Shown piece by piece: positions 52,301-60,697 of a stretch of 64,000 nt of DNA. Position numbers and translations under genes: made by a program. Numbering within the stretch: position 1 is the first letter of the stretch; each line of letters starts with the position of its first letter. This stretch comes from JAIQFL01 sp035295745. GTDB lineage: Bacteria > Acidobacteriota > Terriglobia > Bryobacterales > Bryobacteraceae. Under the pieces are notes generated by a model that did not search any database, was not told the origin of the DNA, and worked only from the letters and a program-made list of their open reading frames with translations. Where the stretch lies: NCBI GenBank assembly GCA_035295745.1, contig DATGIL010000076.1, forward strand, positions 62,001 through 126,000, given 5' to 3'.

Positions 52301-53899
52301 ACGGGCGGTACCAGCACGGGTGGCACCGGCAATCCGCCAACCGTCGGCGTGATGGTGGACGCATCCCAACTTGCGGTGGGCGAATACTACGGACGGATCC
52401 AGATCACGTCGCCCGATGCGAGCAATTCGCCGCAAAGTGTAACGGTGGTTCTGGATGTCCTCGATACCGGTGTGGACCCGGGTCCAGACGTCCGGCCTAC
52501 GGGGTTGGTGTTCACCGGTCCAGCCGGGCAGAGTCCCGGCTCACAGAATATCTTCGTCTCGAACTTGACGAGTAAGTCGACTACTTACGCTTCGGGCAGG
52601 GTGACGACGGATGGTGCGAACTGGTTCTCAAACGCACCGACGAACGACACCGTCCAGCCGGGCCAGCCAGCCAAGGTGCTGGTCCAACCCGACTTCACCA
52701 ATCTCGCTCCGGGTACTTACACGGGAGCTCTCACCTTATTGTTCGACGGCAATGTCGTGCGAACGGTCAACGTGCTTTCAATCGTGACGGGCGGCGGCAC
52801 TTCTCAATCGGCCACGGAGGAAGCGCATGCCATCACGAGCGGGCACGACGCCGGTAGTTGCACGCCCAAGTCGCTCAACGTGCAATTCTCGACTCCCGAT
52901 CCGAGTTCCAGCCTGACGGCGACACAACCAGTGCCCGTGAAGATGAATGTGGTAGACAATTGCGGCACCCCGATGCAGTCGGGAAGCATCAAGGTGATTT
53001 TCTCCAACAACGATCCGCAACTGGACATGCTTCACACCAGTACCGGCACGTGGGAGAACATGTGGCAGCCCAGAGCTGCGTCGCAAGTGACCATGACAGC
53101 AATCGCGCTGCAATCGGGTGCCAACACAGCCGTCATCAGTGGCCAGGGGTTCATGACGGTCAACGTGAAGGCCACAGGTAAGACGATTCTGGTGGATCCG
53201 GCGATCTTGAACGGCGCGAGCCTGCAAGCGAACCCGGTCATCGCTCCCGGCGCCCTGATCACGATCAAAGGCCAGGGATTGGCGGGGGCTACTGTGGCGA
53301 GCCCGGGAACGCCCTACGACACTCAGTTATCAGACACGCAGGTCCTGCTCGACAGCACACCGATGGCACTGAGCTACGCCAGCGACGGCCAGATCAACGC
53401 TCAGGTACCCTACACCATTTCGGTAGACAGCGCCCATCAGATCAGCGTGCAGCGCACCAACGCCACGCTGTCGATTCCCATCAATGTGACCGTGACGCAG
53501 GCGCAGCCCGCGATCTTCACGCTGAGTCAGGATGGCAGCGGTCAAGGATATATTTATCTCACGAGGTCCGGTCAGCCTGATGTTTATGCCGACCCGTCTA
53601 ATCCGGCGACGGCAGGCGATACGGTTTACCTGCTGTGTACGGGATTGGGTGCGGTTTCCCCGTCGGTGCCGGTCGGTGCCGGTCCACCAGACTCGCCGGT
53701 GGTCACTGCGGTGAACAACGTATCGATCACGATCGGCGGCCAGCCCGCTCAGCTTTTGGGCGCCACACTGTTCACCGCGGGAGTGTACAAGGTGTCGATC
53801 GGTGTTCCGACGGGGATCACTCCTGGCAATCAGGTCCCGGTGGTGTTAACGGTGGGGAATCAGGCAAGCCCGGGCACAGCGACGATGGCGATTCATTAG
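49343..53899 (+). CDS. giant secreted NHL-repeat protein with Ig-like/BACON-like and TIGR03437 domains
   Basis: A 1518-aa exported protein. A signal peptide (about 15-31, ending LLAQS) is followed by twelve NHL-type repeats of about 51-57 residues (to about residue 715) with the recurring pattern GDGG.A..A.L..P.G.A.DSAGN.YI.D, enough for two six-bladed propellers. Four beta-sandwich repeats (each with TWLSV- and DPTGL.PGTY-like motifs) follow, then a linker and a C-terminal TIGR03437-like domain (ILNGASLQANPVIAPGALIT ... VLLCTGLGAVSP-type). ATG at 49343 is used; TTG at 49325 is in frame. It probably is a surface or matrix protein; its ligand is unknown. Confidence 0.88.
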   Translation: MSCRDHSLRNVRAFYLLFAVSLSLTPQLLAQSTITTLAGTEYIFTGDGKSALDAPLGLMSKITLDQKGNPVFSDPGNGMVFRLNPDGTVTVLAGNGLQTYSGDGGQAVNAALHTPQGVAYDSAGNLYITDLDNNRVRMVTPSGIISTVAGNGLQKYAGESIPAVQASLSLPLCVAVDPSNSIYIADLTQSGGTRIRKVTPDGIIVTIAGTGQPPASNALPEGVAAKNAAIGDVENMVFDAKGNLYFAEFTASKIRKIDTNGILTTVAGDGQDRFAGDGGQAVKASLDQPGGVALDSAGNIYISDTNNNVIRKVNPQGIISTIAGTAGVSGFFGDGRSALNARLNGAFGLAVDPGGNIFIADTNNFRVREVKSSGTITTVAGNGTFRYFPDGTGAVNAPLFEPHGIAVDSSGNFYISDTSNSSIRKIDPRTGQISTIAGNGSREYGGDGGPAVNAQVDDPTNVAFDSAGNMYIADTDNEVIRKVAKDGTISTVAGLPDPTGNYLYNGDGISATKAFLDTPIDIAVDSAGNLYISDYGHHRIRKVATNGTISTIAGDGTARFAGDGGPASKASLRFPRGLAFDQSGNLYVVDYGNSRVRRIAAADGTITTVAGGGTRIVTNVALPATQAQLTAPLGIALDRAGNMYISESTTSRVYEVAASSGNISILAGNGNYGFSGDGGPAPLSSFTTPYGLAFDSAGDLLIADIENNRIRVILAAVPSLTSSPSTLSFTAKSAGAVTDTQNISLGTSVAGLVYTLTTPTTTGGNWLSANVTTGTIPATVQIKADPTGLDPGTYQGSVVVATPNSRPSSTTVGVTFTVQPPDVPHLGVGSTFLMFSLLQGGQPSTQSLSVLNQGGGSLTFAASVQTDVPGTWLSVNPGTGTATPTAPGALTVQADPTGLNPGTYTGSIIIMAGSETKTVPVTLAVAGITKTILVSQPGLQYNAVFQGGAPLPQTFAVINTGQGDLNWTAQASTLSGGPWLSLNPSTTGGTSTGGTGNPPTVGVMVDASQLAVGEYYGRIQITSPDASNSPQSVTVVLDVLDTGVDPGPDVRPTGLVFTGPAGQSPGSQNIFVSNLTSKSTTYASGRVTTDGANWFSNAPTNDTVQPGQPAKVLVQPDFTNLAPGTYTGALTLLFDGNVVRTVNVLSIVTGGGTSQSATEEAHAITSGHDAGSCTPKSLNVQFSTPDPSSSLTATQPVPVKMNVVDNCGTPMQSGSIKVIFSNNDPQLDMLHTSTGTWENMWQPRAASQVTMTAIALQSGANTAVISGQGFMTVNVKATGKTILVDPAILNGASLQANPVIAPGALITIKGQGLAGATVASPGTPYDTQLSDTQVLLDSTPMALSYASDGQINAQVPYTISVDSAHQISVQRTNATLSIPINVTVTQAQPAIFTLSQDGSGQGYIYLTRSGQPDVYADPSNPATAGDTVYLLCTGLGAVSPSVPVGAGPPDSPVVTAVNNVSITIGGQPAQLLGATLFTAGVYKVSIGVPTGITPGNQVPVVLTVGNQASPGTATMAIH

Positions 53900-53918
53900 C
53901 AGGGCGGCAGATCGGCAA

Positions 53919-54251
53919 CACTCCCTTACGGTCGTGGCTCGTTGCGAGCCGCGCGCGCGATGTCGCAATCGCTCCGAAAGAATCACTCCGCACCGTCGCA
54001 GCTCGTTGCGAGCCGCGCGCGTAAGCAAGCGATGTCGCAATCGCTCCGAAAGAATCACTCCCTTACGGTCGTGGCTCGTTGCGAGCCGCGCGCGTAAGCA
54101 AGCGATGTCGCGATCGCTTCGAAAGAATCACTCCCGCACGGTCGCAGCTCGTTGCGATCCGCGCGCGTAAGCAAGCGACGTCCCGATTCGCTCCGAGAGA
54201 ATCACGCCCCCGCGGTAGTAGCTCGTTGCGAGCCGCGCGCGTAAGCAAGCG
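53919..54251 (+). repeat. tandem repeat array 2 (65-74-bp period)
   Basis: Five degenerate copies start at about 53919, 53984, 54056, 54129 and 54203. Each contains a compact hairpin GGCTCG-TTG-CGAGCC (variants AGCTCG) followed by GCGCGCGTAAGCAAGCG and most end CTCCGAAAGAATCA. It fills the gap between the convergent giant NHL gene and the kinase gene. Spacers are not unique, so it is not a CRISPR. Confidence 0.85.
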
Positions 54252-54252
54252 T

Positions 54253-56922
54253 TCAGTCGAGCAGGCCCTCGCGGAACAGCCTGCGCCCCGCGAGCGCAGT
54301 GTGAAATGACCACGCCGAGAGTGCCAGTACCGTTCCGAGGGCGAAGATGTTGCTGCCGGCGTACCACGTGGAGAAGTCCGCGGACACCGGGAACTCCGGC
54401 AGCATGCTGCTTACGAAAATTCCTACCACCATGGGAATGACGCCGAAGCGGATCAAGGTGTAGATGGCGAGTGCGCCCTGCATCGCCGTGAAGGTTCCAC
54501 TGATTACGGGATGACTGCCCTGCAGAAGCGTGGATGCGGTGAACAGAACGACGAACACGACCGCCGCCAGCCAGAGTCTGCGGAGTAACGCCCGCAACAG
54601 AAAGAACAGAAAAAACATGGTGAGCGCAATGCCGATCGACTGGTGCAGGAAAAAAGCGAAGACCCCCACCGCGTGCCGGGCATCGACCAGCACGCTCAGG
54701 CGCACTAGCGTGGGGATGGAACCGTAGTGCTCCAGAAATCCGTTCTGCACAAAAAAGAAGATCGAGAACCAGACACCCAGCGCGCAGCCGATCAGCAGGT
54801 GACCGCCCACCAGCGGGTCGCGCCAGCCTCCACCCAATAAGCGGCTCCACGAGATCAGGCTTTGTGGCCAGCGGCGTCTCACGTACGGTTCGAGCGCCAT
54901 GTACAGGACCCAATACGCCATCGCCAGGAACAGAGCGGAGCTGAGCGCCCACGTGAAATTGCGATATTCCTGCGTGGTGGGCACGTGGTGCGCTTCACAC
55001 AGCCAATCCAGCAAGGAGCAACACAACACGAAGCCGGCGAGCCGGGAAGCTCCACGCGCATCGCCCTTTCCCCGTCCGAAGTGTTTACGAGCGAGCAAGG
55101 CAGCGATCACAAACAATGCGAACAGCACGACCAGATAGAGCCACTGTCCGGCCGCTTCCGATGCAGTGGTCTGATAGGGCTGCATGCGCGCGGGCCGGGT
55201 CCATGGGCCGATCACCTGGAAGTACACCGGCTTCCCGCGCCACGACGCAGCCTCGATGCGCATGGGCACATCGGGCGCGTGAGCGTAGTGGAAAGTCCAG
55301 GCGGCGCGCGCGTCGAAGCTGTAGAGAGGCAGCCATTGCGGATCGGCCTGAGTCAACGCCGATGGGTCGATCCCGGCGCCTGCGAACAGCGCATTCCACA
55401 CCGATGCGGCGGGCGCGGCAGAATTCGATGCCGCCTCAAACTGCGGCGGCACCGCGCTGAAATAGATCAGCCGCCCTTGCGAGTCGAGGTTGACCGTGGC
55501 CATCCCGGACACGGTGGCAGGCGGGTCGCTGGTCGATACCTGGGCATCGCCATTGATCGCCTGCAGGTATTGCGGGCTCTGCCGATACCAGAAAAGAATC
55601 AGCGGCGGCTGGCCCTGATCTTTCTGCGCGGCGAAGACGGCGGGCGGCTCGTGCGACTCGGCATATCGCTGGAAATCGGAATTGTAGGCGAAACCGAAGG
55701 CGCTGTCGGCGGGCCGCTCCGAATATCCCAAGGTGCGGATGAGGTCGTGCGCCTTTTGGGCCAGAGCGTCGGTGCTCGACTCGAGCGGAGATTTCTGTAT
55801 GACGCTGGTCTTGCCGCTCAACACAGCCCCGAGTACCAGGCCCGCCAACATCAGCGCGAAATAAATCAGAGCTGAGCGAACTGGAATGCCGTGCCGGCTT
55901 CCAGCCGCGGCCACCATGTCCGGCGACGGCATCACTCCGGCAGCCACCGCCGCGGCCAGACGATCGGAACCGGGTAACGCCTGTGCGACGGCGCGAGCGG
56001 ACGCGGGCCGCTGCTCCGGATCGGCTGCCAGGCATCGCTGGATCAGTCGCTCCACCGCGGGATCGAGATCCGGCACCAGCATGGAAGGCTTGGACGGCGC
56101 TTTGCGGGCTCGATCCTCAAAGGCGCGTTTGCCGGTGAACATCTCGTACATGACGAGGCCCAGCGAGTAGATGTCGCTGCGGACGGTGACTTCTTTCCCC
56201 GCGAGTTGCTCGGGCGCCATGTAAGCGGGTGTGCCGCTGCGGATCTCGCCCTCTTCGATCTGACCCGCCAATCCAGCGAGTCCAAAGTCCATGATCAGCA
56301 CCTGGCCGCGAGCATCGATCATTACGTTGGCAGGCTTGAGGTCGCGATGCAGCACGCCCTTATCGTGCGCCGCGGTCAGGCCCGAGCAAAGGCTGCGAAC
56401 CATCTCGATGGCCTTGTCGCTGGGCAGGCGCCCAATGCGATGGAGCAGGGAGTCGAGGTCCTCGCCATCGACATACTCCATGGAGATGTACGGGGACCCT
56501 TCGAGCTCGCCAATATCGTAAACGCGGCAGACGTTGGGATGGGATACCTGGCGTGCGATGCGGACCTCGGAATGAAAGCGCGCCAGAACGCGCGGATTGC
56601 GGGCGGTCGCTGCCGGCAGAAACTTCAGCGCCACCGGCTGCCCGAGTTTCAGATCGTTGGCTCGGTAGACTTCCCCCATTCCTCCTCGTCCCAGCAGCCC
56701 GATGACGCGGTATCGATTGGCGAGCATGGTGCCGGCGGGGAAGCGGCCTTCGTCGAGAGAACTGGAAGAGTTGGAGGATGACGAAGAGCTTCCCGGCGCA
56801 CTGCCCTCCGTAAAAGCGATCGTTGCCATGGCCGATCCAGTCTGCGCGAGAGCAACTCCGCAAGACGCGCAGAAGCGGCTGGCGTCCGGCATCTCGGTCG
56901 TGCACGATGGGCAACGAAGCAT
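54253..56922 (-). CDS. Ser/Thr protein kinase with zinc ribbon and polytopic C-terminus
   Basis: An 889-aa protein. An N-terminal zinc ribbon (C4, C7, C18, C21; CPSC and CASC) precedes a Ser-rich linker and a Hanks-type kinase domain (about 68-325): GRGGMGEVY, VALKFLPA with the ATP Lys, HRDLKPANV, DFGLAG and APE are all intact. After a helix near 355-375 comes a periplasmic domain (about 380-590) and then a region of about eight helices. The membrane part has no recognised family. It suggests a kinase that senses a periplasmic or membrane signal. The stop adjoins tandem array 2. Confidence 0.9.
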   Translation of the reverse strand: MLRCPSCTTEMPDASRFCASCGVALAQTGSAMATIAFTEGSAPGSSSSSSNSSSSLDEGRFPAGTMLANRYRVIGLLGRGGMGEVYRANDLKLGQPVALKFLPAATARNPRVLARFHSEVRIARQVSHPNVCRVYDIGELEGSPYISMEYVDGEDLDSLLHRIGRLPSDKAIEMVRSLCSGLTAAHDKGVLHRDLKPANVMIDARGQVLIMDFGLAGLAGQIEEGEIRSGTPAYMAPEQLAGKEVTVRSDIYSLGLVMYEMFTGKRAFEDRARKAPSKPSMLVPDLDPAVERLIQRCLAADPEQRPASARAVAQALPGSDRLAAAVAAGVMPSPDMVAAAGSRHGIPVRSALIYFALMLAGLVLGAVLSGKTSVIQKSPLESSTDALAQKAHDLIRTLGYSERPADSAFGFAYNSDFQRYAESHEPPAVFAAQKDQGQPPLILFWYRQSPQYLQAINGDAQVSTSDPPATVSGMATVNLDSQGRLIYFSAVPPQFEAASNSAAPAASVWNALFAGAGIDPSALTQADPQWLPLYSFDARAAWTFHYAHAPDVPMRIEAASWRGKPVYFQVIGPWTRPARMQPYQTTASEAAGQWLYLVVLFALFVIAALLARKHFGRGKGDARGASRLAGFVLCCSLLDWLCEAHHVPTTQEYRNFTWALSSALFLAMAYWVLYMALEPYVRRRWPQSLISWSRLLGGGWRDPLVGGHLLIGCALGVWFSIFFFVQNGFLEHYGSIPTLVRLSVLVDARHAVGVFAFFLHQSIGIALTMFFLFFLLRALLRRLWLAAVVFVVLFTASTLLQGSHPVISGTFTAMQGALAIYTLIRFGVIPMVVGIFVSSMLPEFPVSADFSTWYAGSNIFALGTVLALSAWSFHTALAGRRLFREGLLD

Positions 56923-57019
56923 TTGGGGGACTTGTCCTATCTACGGATTGATAGACGAGGCGAAACCTGGAAGGTTGGGGCGGCTGGGACGAGCATCGGC
57001 ACAACCGCTCGCGCCGACG

Positions 57020-58018
57020 TTATTTCACCAGATATTTCTTGGGTATTTTCAGGGCCATGCTGCCCGCGACGGTCACTACATCGTACTTACCCACGGCGCC
57101 GATCAACTGATGGGCTGCCCATGGCTCAAGCTGGAAATCGCCCGTCAACCACCGGACCATATCGGTGGTGGCCACCTGCAGTGCGCGATCGAGAGAACTG
57201 ACGAATTCGGGTTGGGCACCCATGCTGATCAGGTACTCGGAGGTCTCCACTCTGGGCCCGTTGACGTGCGCGTTCTTCTTCACGTCCACTGAGAACTCCA
57301 CATCCATCGAAGTCTCGACGCCAGTGCCGGTAGGTTCGCCATCCGCCATCAGTGCGTGGCCATCGCCCATAAACAGCAGGGCTCCGGGATGGTAGACCGG
57401 TAGGATGACCGTCGCCCCTTCCGCGATCTCGTTGTAATCGAGATTGCCGCCATAGCTTCCTGACGGACCCGAGGTGGGCGAAAAGTCACCCGGCGCGGCG
57501 ACTCCGATGCAGCCCAGCATGGGACGAACCGGAAACTCCAGCTTCACCTTACCGCTGACCGGCTCCCTAAGGCGAACGGTATTGGCCTTGAGGTCGATAT
57601 CCCAGGGCAGGATGTTGTCGCGGCCTTTACGGACGACGTCGGCCTTGTAGTGGTTGGGATAGGTCGATTCGATCGAATCGGCGGACAGCGAGAAGAGACC
57701 CAGGCGGTAGGACGTACTTCCCCAATTGCGATTCAAGCGGACCATACGCAAGTGAACCAGAATGGCGTCACCCGGTTGTGCCCCGTCGATGTAAAAGGGC
57801 CCAGTCAGGGGATTGCCTCCTTCCGTAGCTTGTTGGCCTTTGTCGTTCATGCCGCCGGAGTCGACGGTTTTGGTGGCGACCACATCACCCGGTTTGATCC
57901 GCAGAAACACCGGGTTGGTGTGAGAGAACGTGCGGTAGTACTGGCTGGGATTCGCTAGTTTCGGCTGGCTCCACAGAATTGCAGGCGCCAGGATACAGAA
58001 AGTAAACAGGAAACGCAT
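57020..58018 (-). CDS. exported acetamidase/formamidase family protein
   Basis: A 332-aa protein with a signal peptide (residues 1-17, ending LWSQ). The FmdA/AmdA core is visible: LRIKPGDVVATKTVDSGG, NPLTGPFYIDGAQPGD, PMLGCIGVAAPGDFSPTSG, GGNLDYNEIAEGATVILPV and LLFMGDGHALMADGE, which hold the metal-site Asp/His residues of the family. It hydrolyses short amides; the signal peptide indicates periplasmic work. It lies 97 bp upstream of the kinase gene on the same strand. Confidence 0.9.
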   Translation of the reverse strand: MRFLFTFCILAPAILWSQPKLANPSQYYRTFSHTNPVFLRIKPGDVVATKTVDSGGMNDKGQQATEGGNPLTGPFYIDGAQPGDAILVHLRMVRLNRNWGSTSYRLGLFSLSADSIESTYPNHYKADVVRKGRDNILPWDIDLKANTVRLREPVSGKVKLEFPVRPMLGCIGVAAPGDFSPTSGPSGSYGGNLDYNEIAEGATVILPVYHPGALLFMGDGHALMADGEPTGTGVETSMDVEFSVDVKKNAHVNGPRVETSEYLISMGAQPEFVSSLDRALQVATTDMVRWLTGDFQLEPWAAHQLIGAVGKYDVVTVAGSMALKIPKKYLVK

Positions 58019-58123
58019 GAATCATCATCACACGAGCGCCAGTACCGGGTGTGCAGGGTGTAGTCTTTCTTTTGGTTTGTCGTTCTGGCATGCTTTGGAT
58101 GGACGGATTGAGGAAATTGAAAC

Positions 58124-58936
58124 TTGCGTTCAGCCACATTGCTGGCCCCCTGCATCGTCCTCTTGCTCGGCGGCTGCAGCCGGATGGCCCGGTCTTACTA
58201 TCTGAGCGGCTACGACCGCGATATTCGAAATTCCACTCGCGATATACAAGGGGCCCGCAGCGATGCAGAACGCGCCGTGGCGTACTCCCGGCGCGGGAGG
58301 GCATACTCCGAAAAGGGCCGCTACTCCCGATTTGCCAGAGTAATCTCGGATGAGGAATATGCGCGTCTGTTCGAACTGGCGATTTCAGACCACGGGACTG
58401 CGGTCAAATTGGCCCCTGCGAGCGGAGAGGTATATTTCAGCCGCGGACAAACCTACTACGATCGTGCGGCTTTCGGCGACCCGAAGGATTTGCGGCCGTG
58501 GTCGACACTGGCCACTGCCGATTTCCAGGCCGCCGCAGAGCGGGATGCGACGAATCACCTGGCTTGGGACATGCTTGGCATGGCCCACCTGCAGTCCGGG
58601 GAATTGGATGAGGCCATTCGGGATTTCACCAGAGAGACGGAACTGGATTCGTTCGGCAGAGTGCGGCTCGCCGATGCCTACTGCACGCGCGCGGGCGTCC
58701 GTCAACGGGAACACAGAGACGATGCGGCAACTGAGGACTACGAGAAATCGCTCAGTCTCGGCGCCCCGGCCGACAGTTGCGACTGCGAACCCTATAACCC
58801 GCTGCTGTATCTGTACGACCATCAAACCCGCTATGACAAAGCGTGGGAGATCGTAGCCAAAGCGAAGCAGGCGAACCGCTGGATCGCACCGGAGTTGCTG
58901 GATCAGTTAAAGAAGGACTCAGGGCGGATTCGTTGA
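58124..58936 (+). CDS. TPR-repeat lipoprotein
   Basis: A 270-aa protein beginning at a TTG codon. The start is fixed by the lipoprotein signal MRSATLLAPCIVLLLGGC: the lipobox LGGC ends at Cys18, and the next Met comes after it. TPR-like segments follow (AYSRRGRAYSEKGRY, AWDMLGMAHLQSGELDEAIRDF, VRLADAYCTRAGVRQRE). A DCDCEPYNP segment near residue 220 has closely spaced cysteines. It is probably an outer-membrane-anchored scaffold. It is divergent from the acetamidase gene. Confidence 0.8.
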   Translation: MRSATLLAPCIVLLLGGCSRMARSYYLSGYDRDIRNSTRDIQGARSDAERAVAYSRRGRAYSEKGRYSRFARVISDEEYARLFELAISDHGTAVKLAPASGEVYFSRGQTYYDRAAFGDPKDLRPWSTLATADFQAAAERDATNHLAWDMLGMAHLQSGELDEAIRDFTRETELDSFGRVRLADAYCTRAGVRQREHRDDAATEDYEKSLSLGAPADSCDCEPYNPLLYLYDHQTRYDKAWEIVAKAKQANRWIAPELLDQLKKDSGRIR

Positions 58937-58952
58937 CTTCTGACTTTGCGGA

Positions 58953-58973
58953 GGGCAGACCGGCGATCTGCCC
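58953..58973. terminator. hairpin between convergent genes
   Basis: Perfect arms GGGCAGA (58953-58959) / TCTGCCC (58967-58973) with a 7-nt loop, in the 46-bp gap between the TPR lipoprotein (+) and the 97-aa protein (-). There is no T-run; it may act in both directions or mark transcript ends. Confidence 0.5.
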
Positions 58974-58982
58974 ATGTGAGAT

Positions 58983-59276
58983 TTAGTGGATGTCAATCTT
59001 GAGCATGGCGTCCGAATGTTCGTGCCGCCAATTCCAATATTGTGCTTGCTCTTCTTCCTTCAGTTTGGCGAAGTCCTTGTATTTCCGGTGGTTCTCCTTG
59101 ACCCAGATGCGGTAAGCGCGATCTTCCTTGGAATCCCAGTGGTGATCCTCGTTGCGAGCCTTGTCGTGATAGACGTGATCGTCGGCTCGCAGGACGGTGG
59201 GCATCAGCGCCACCGGGGCGCATAATGCGGCGCCCAATAGAGCCGCCGTCAGGAAACGGGGTAGTTTTTGCCTCAT
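58983..59276 (-). CDS. small periplasmic protein
   Basis: A 97-aa protein with a signal peptide (about 1-31, ending VLRAD). The mature 66 residues are very polar and rich in His, Lys, Asp, Glu and Trp (DDHVYHDKARNEDHHW, YRIWVKENHRKYKDF). It carries several histidines that might bind metal. Similar small proteins occur in acidobacteria without an assigned function; no family name is recognised. The 176-bp upstream gap to 59453 has no gene. Confidence 0.75.
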   Translation of the reverse strand: MRQKLPRFLTAALLGAALCAPVALMPTVLRADDHVYHDKARNEDHHWDSKEDRAYRIWVKENHRKYKDFAKLKEEEQAQYWNWRHEHSDAMLKIDIH

Positions 59277-59452
59277 GCGAGGAATCGGAGCACGTGAATT
59301 ACCGGCGATTCCATTCCAGAGTTGTCGATCTGTCAGGTATGGCCCAGATTGCCTTTTGGTCGTTACCCGAAAATGTGGCCTTCTTAACCTTGGCCGGTCG
59401 TACGCGCACCTGCGGCCTGAAAAGTCATTAGCTTACGGCAGAAATTGGACCC

Positions 59453-60634
59453 TTACCCCTGGACGGAGTCCCCAAAATGAGTGCTCCGGTGACCGGCTAT
59501 ACGCTGGCGACGGCGTAGAAGGAACCAGGCGTCGGCGACCAATAGCACTATCGCGAAGTAGTGAAGGCGCGACAGCGTCCACAGGGCGGCCTGCACCCGC
59601 GCGCGGAAGCGGATGACCTGGCGGTTTTGGTCGGCGGATATGGTTGCCGGCTGATTCCAATCGAGCACCGTCAGCCGCTGCAGGAATCCTCGGTGCACGC
59701 TGCCTTCGAGGTTATAGATCCCGACTACCGGCGAAAAGTGACTGGCGACGATCATGTCATGGGACAGTTCCTCCCAGCTCAACGGACCCAAACGCGCATC
59801 CGGCTGCGGATCTCCGGCGGTAACGCCTACTGCGATGAGCTGTGCGGATGGGCCGTATTGCCAGATGAGCGCGGAATCGGCGCTGCGGTTGAAACTCGAG
59901 TAGAGCATCAGAATCTCGCGGTCGCCGCGAACGTCGACGATGCCGAACAGGCGCTCGAGTAGTGTAGAGCGGGCTTCTCGCTCATCGGCGATGAAGGGAA
60001 ACTGGTAGGTTTCGACGCGGTAGCCGGCGGCTTCGATTCGGGCGATGAAAGCACCATACGCGATCCGGGCGCGAGCAACGGTATGGGGATCGAACAGCCG
60101 CTTGAGGGCGGCCGAAGCCGCGCGGCCAATGCTGGTGAATTCCTGAAGATTCGGTTCAATATCGAGACCGATGCCGGACCAGCGCAGTTGCGAATCGGCG
60201 GTCCACTTCTGAAATTCAGTAAAACGCACCTCGGCATCGGCCGCGTTCGAGGCGTTGAGATAATATCCCTGCTGGCCGGGCAGGGCCAGCCACGCCGTGA
60301 CCGGAATGCCGGCGGAATTAAGTTGGCGGACGACCTGCGCGCGGCCGGGGCTGAGATCGATCAGCGAAAGAGTGATCCCGGCGTTGAGCTGCCGCAGATC
60401 GCGAATCACATCCGGCTCAGAGAAGAGAGATTGAAGCGCGTCCGTTTCCATCTGGCAGGCGAAGTTCAGTTGCGGATGCTGGGCTGAAGCGGTTACGCGG
60501 ACTTCGTGCGCATCGCGATCGAGCCGGCGTGCGGCCAGAAAAGCCGTCGCACCAATGAACACCGCAAGACAGAGAGCAAGCTCGACCGCGAAAAGCAGCA
60601 ACCACAGAAAAGCTCGCAGGAGCCGGCGAAACAC
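59453..60634 (-). CDS. membrane-anchored TIM-barrel-like protein
   Basis: A 393-aa protein with an N-terminal transmembrane anchor (about 8-34) and a C-terminal hydrophobic helix near 354-374. The extracytoplasmic part contains SGIPVTAWLALPGQQGYYLN and WSGIGLDIEPNLQEF, whose D-E pair after a beta strand resembles the catalytic strand of glycosyl-hydrolase-type barrels (GH18-like). An enzymatic role is inference; no family was recognised with confidence. It lies 63 bp after the 3-hydroxyacyl-CoA dehydrogenase gene, same strand. Confidence 0.68.
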   Translation of the reverse strand: MFRRLLRAFLWLLLFAVELALCLAVFIGATAFLAARRLDRDAHEVRVTASAQHPQLNFACQMETDALQSLFSEPDVIRDLRQLNAGITLSLIDLSPGRAQVVRQLNSAGIPVTAWLALPGQQGYYLNASNAADAEVRFTEFQKWTADSQLRWSGIGLDIEPNLQEFTSIGRAASAALKRLFDPHTVARARIAYGAFIARIEAAGYRVETYQFPFIADEREARSTLLERLFGIVDVRGDREILMLYSSFNRSADSALIWQYGPSAQLIAVGVTAGDPQPDARLGPLSWEELSHDMIVASHFSPVVGIYNLEGSVHRGFLQRLTVLDWNQPATISADQNRQVIRFRARVQAALWTLSRLHYFAIVLLVADAWFLLRRRQRIAGHRSTHFGDSVQG

Positions 60635-60697
60635 GCTTAATTATGTCACCAGCTAACCTCCGACCGACTGATCTGCAAAGCAAAGCCGGGATTTCGG

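Noticed and set aside
53919..54251. CRISPR array
   Set aside because: The units are degenerate and contiguous with no unique spacers, and no cas genes are present; it is a tandem palindromic repeat.
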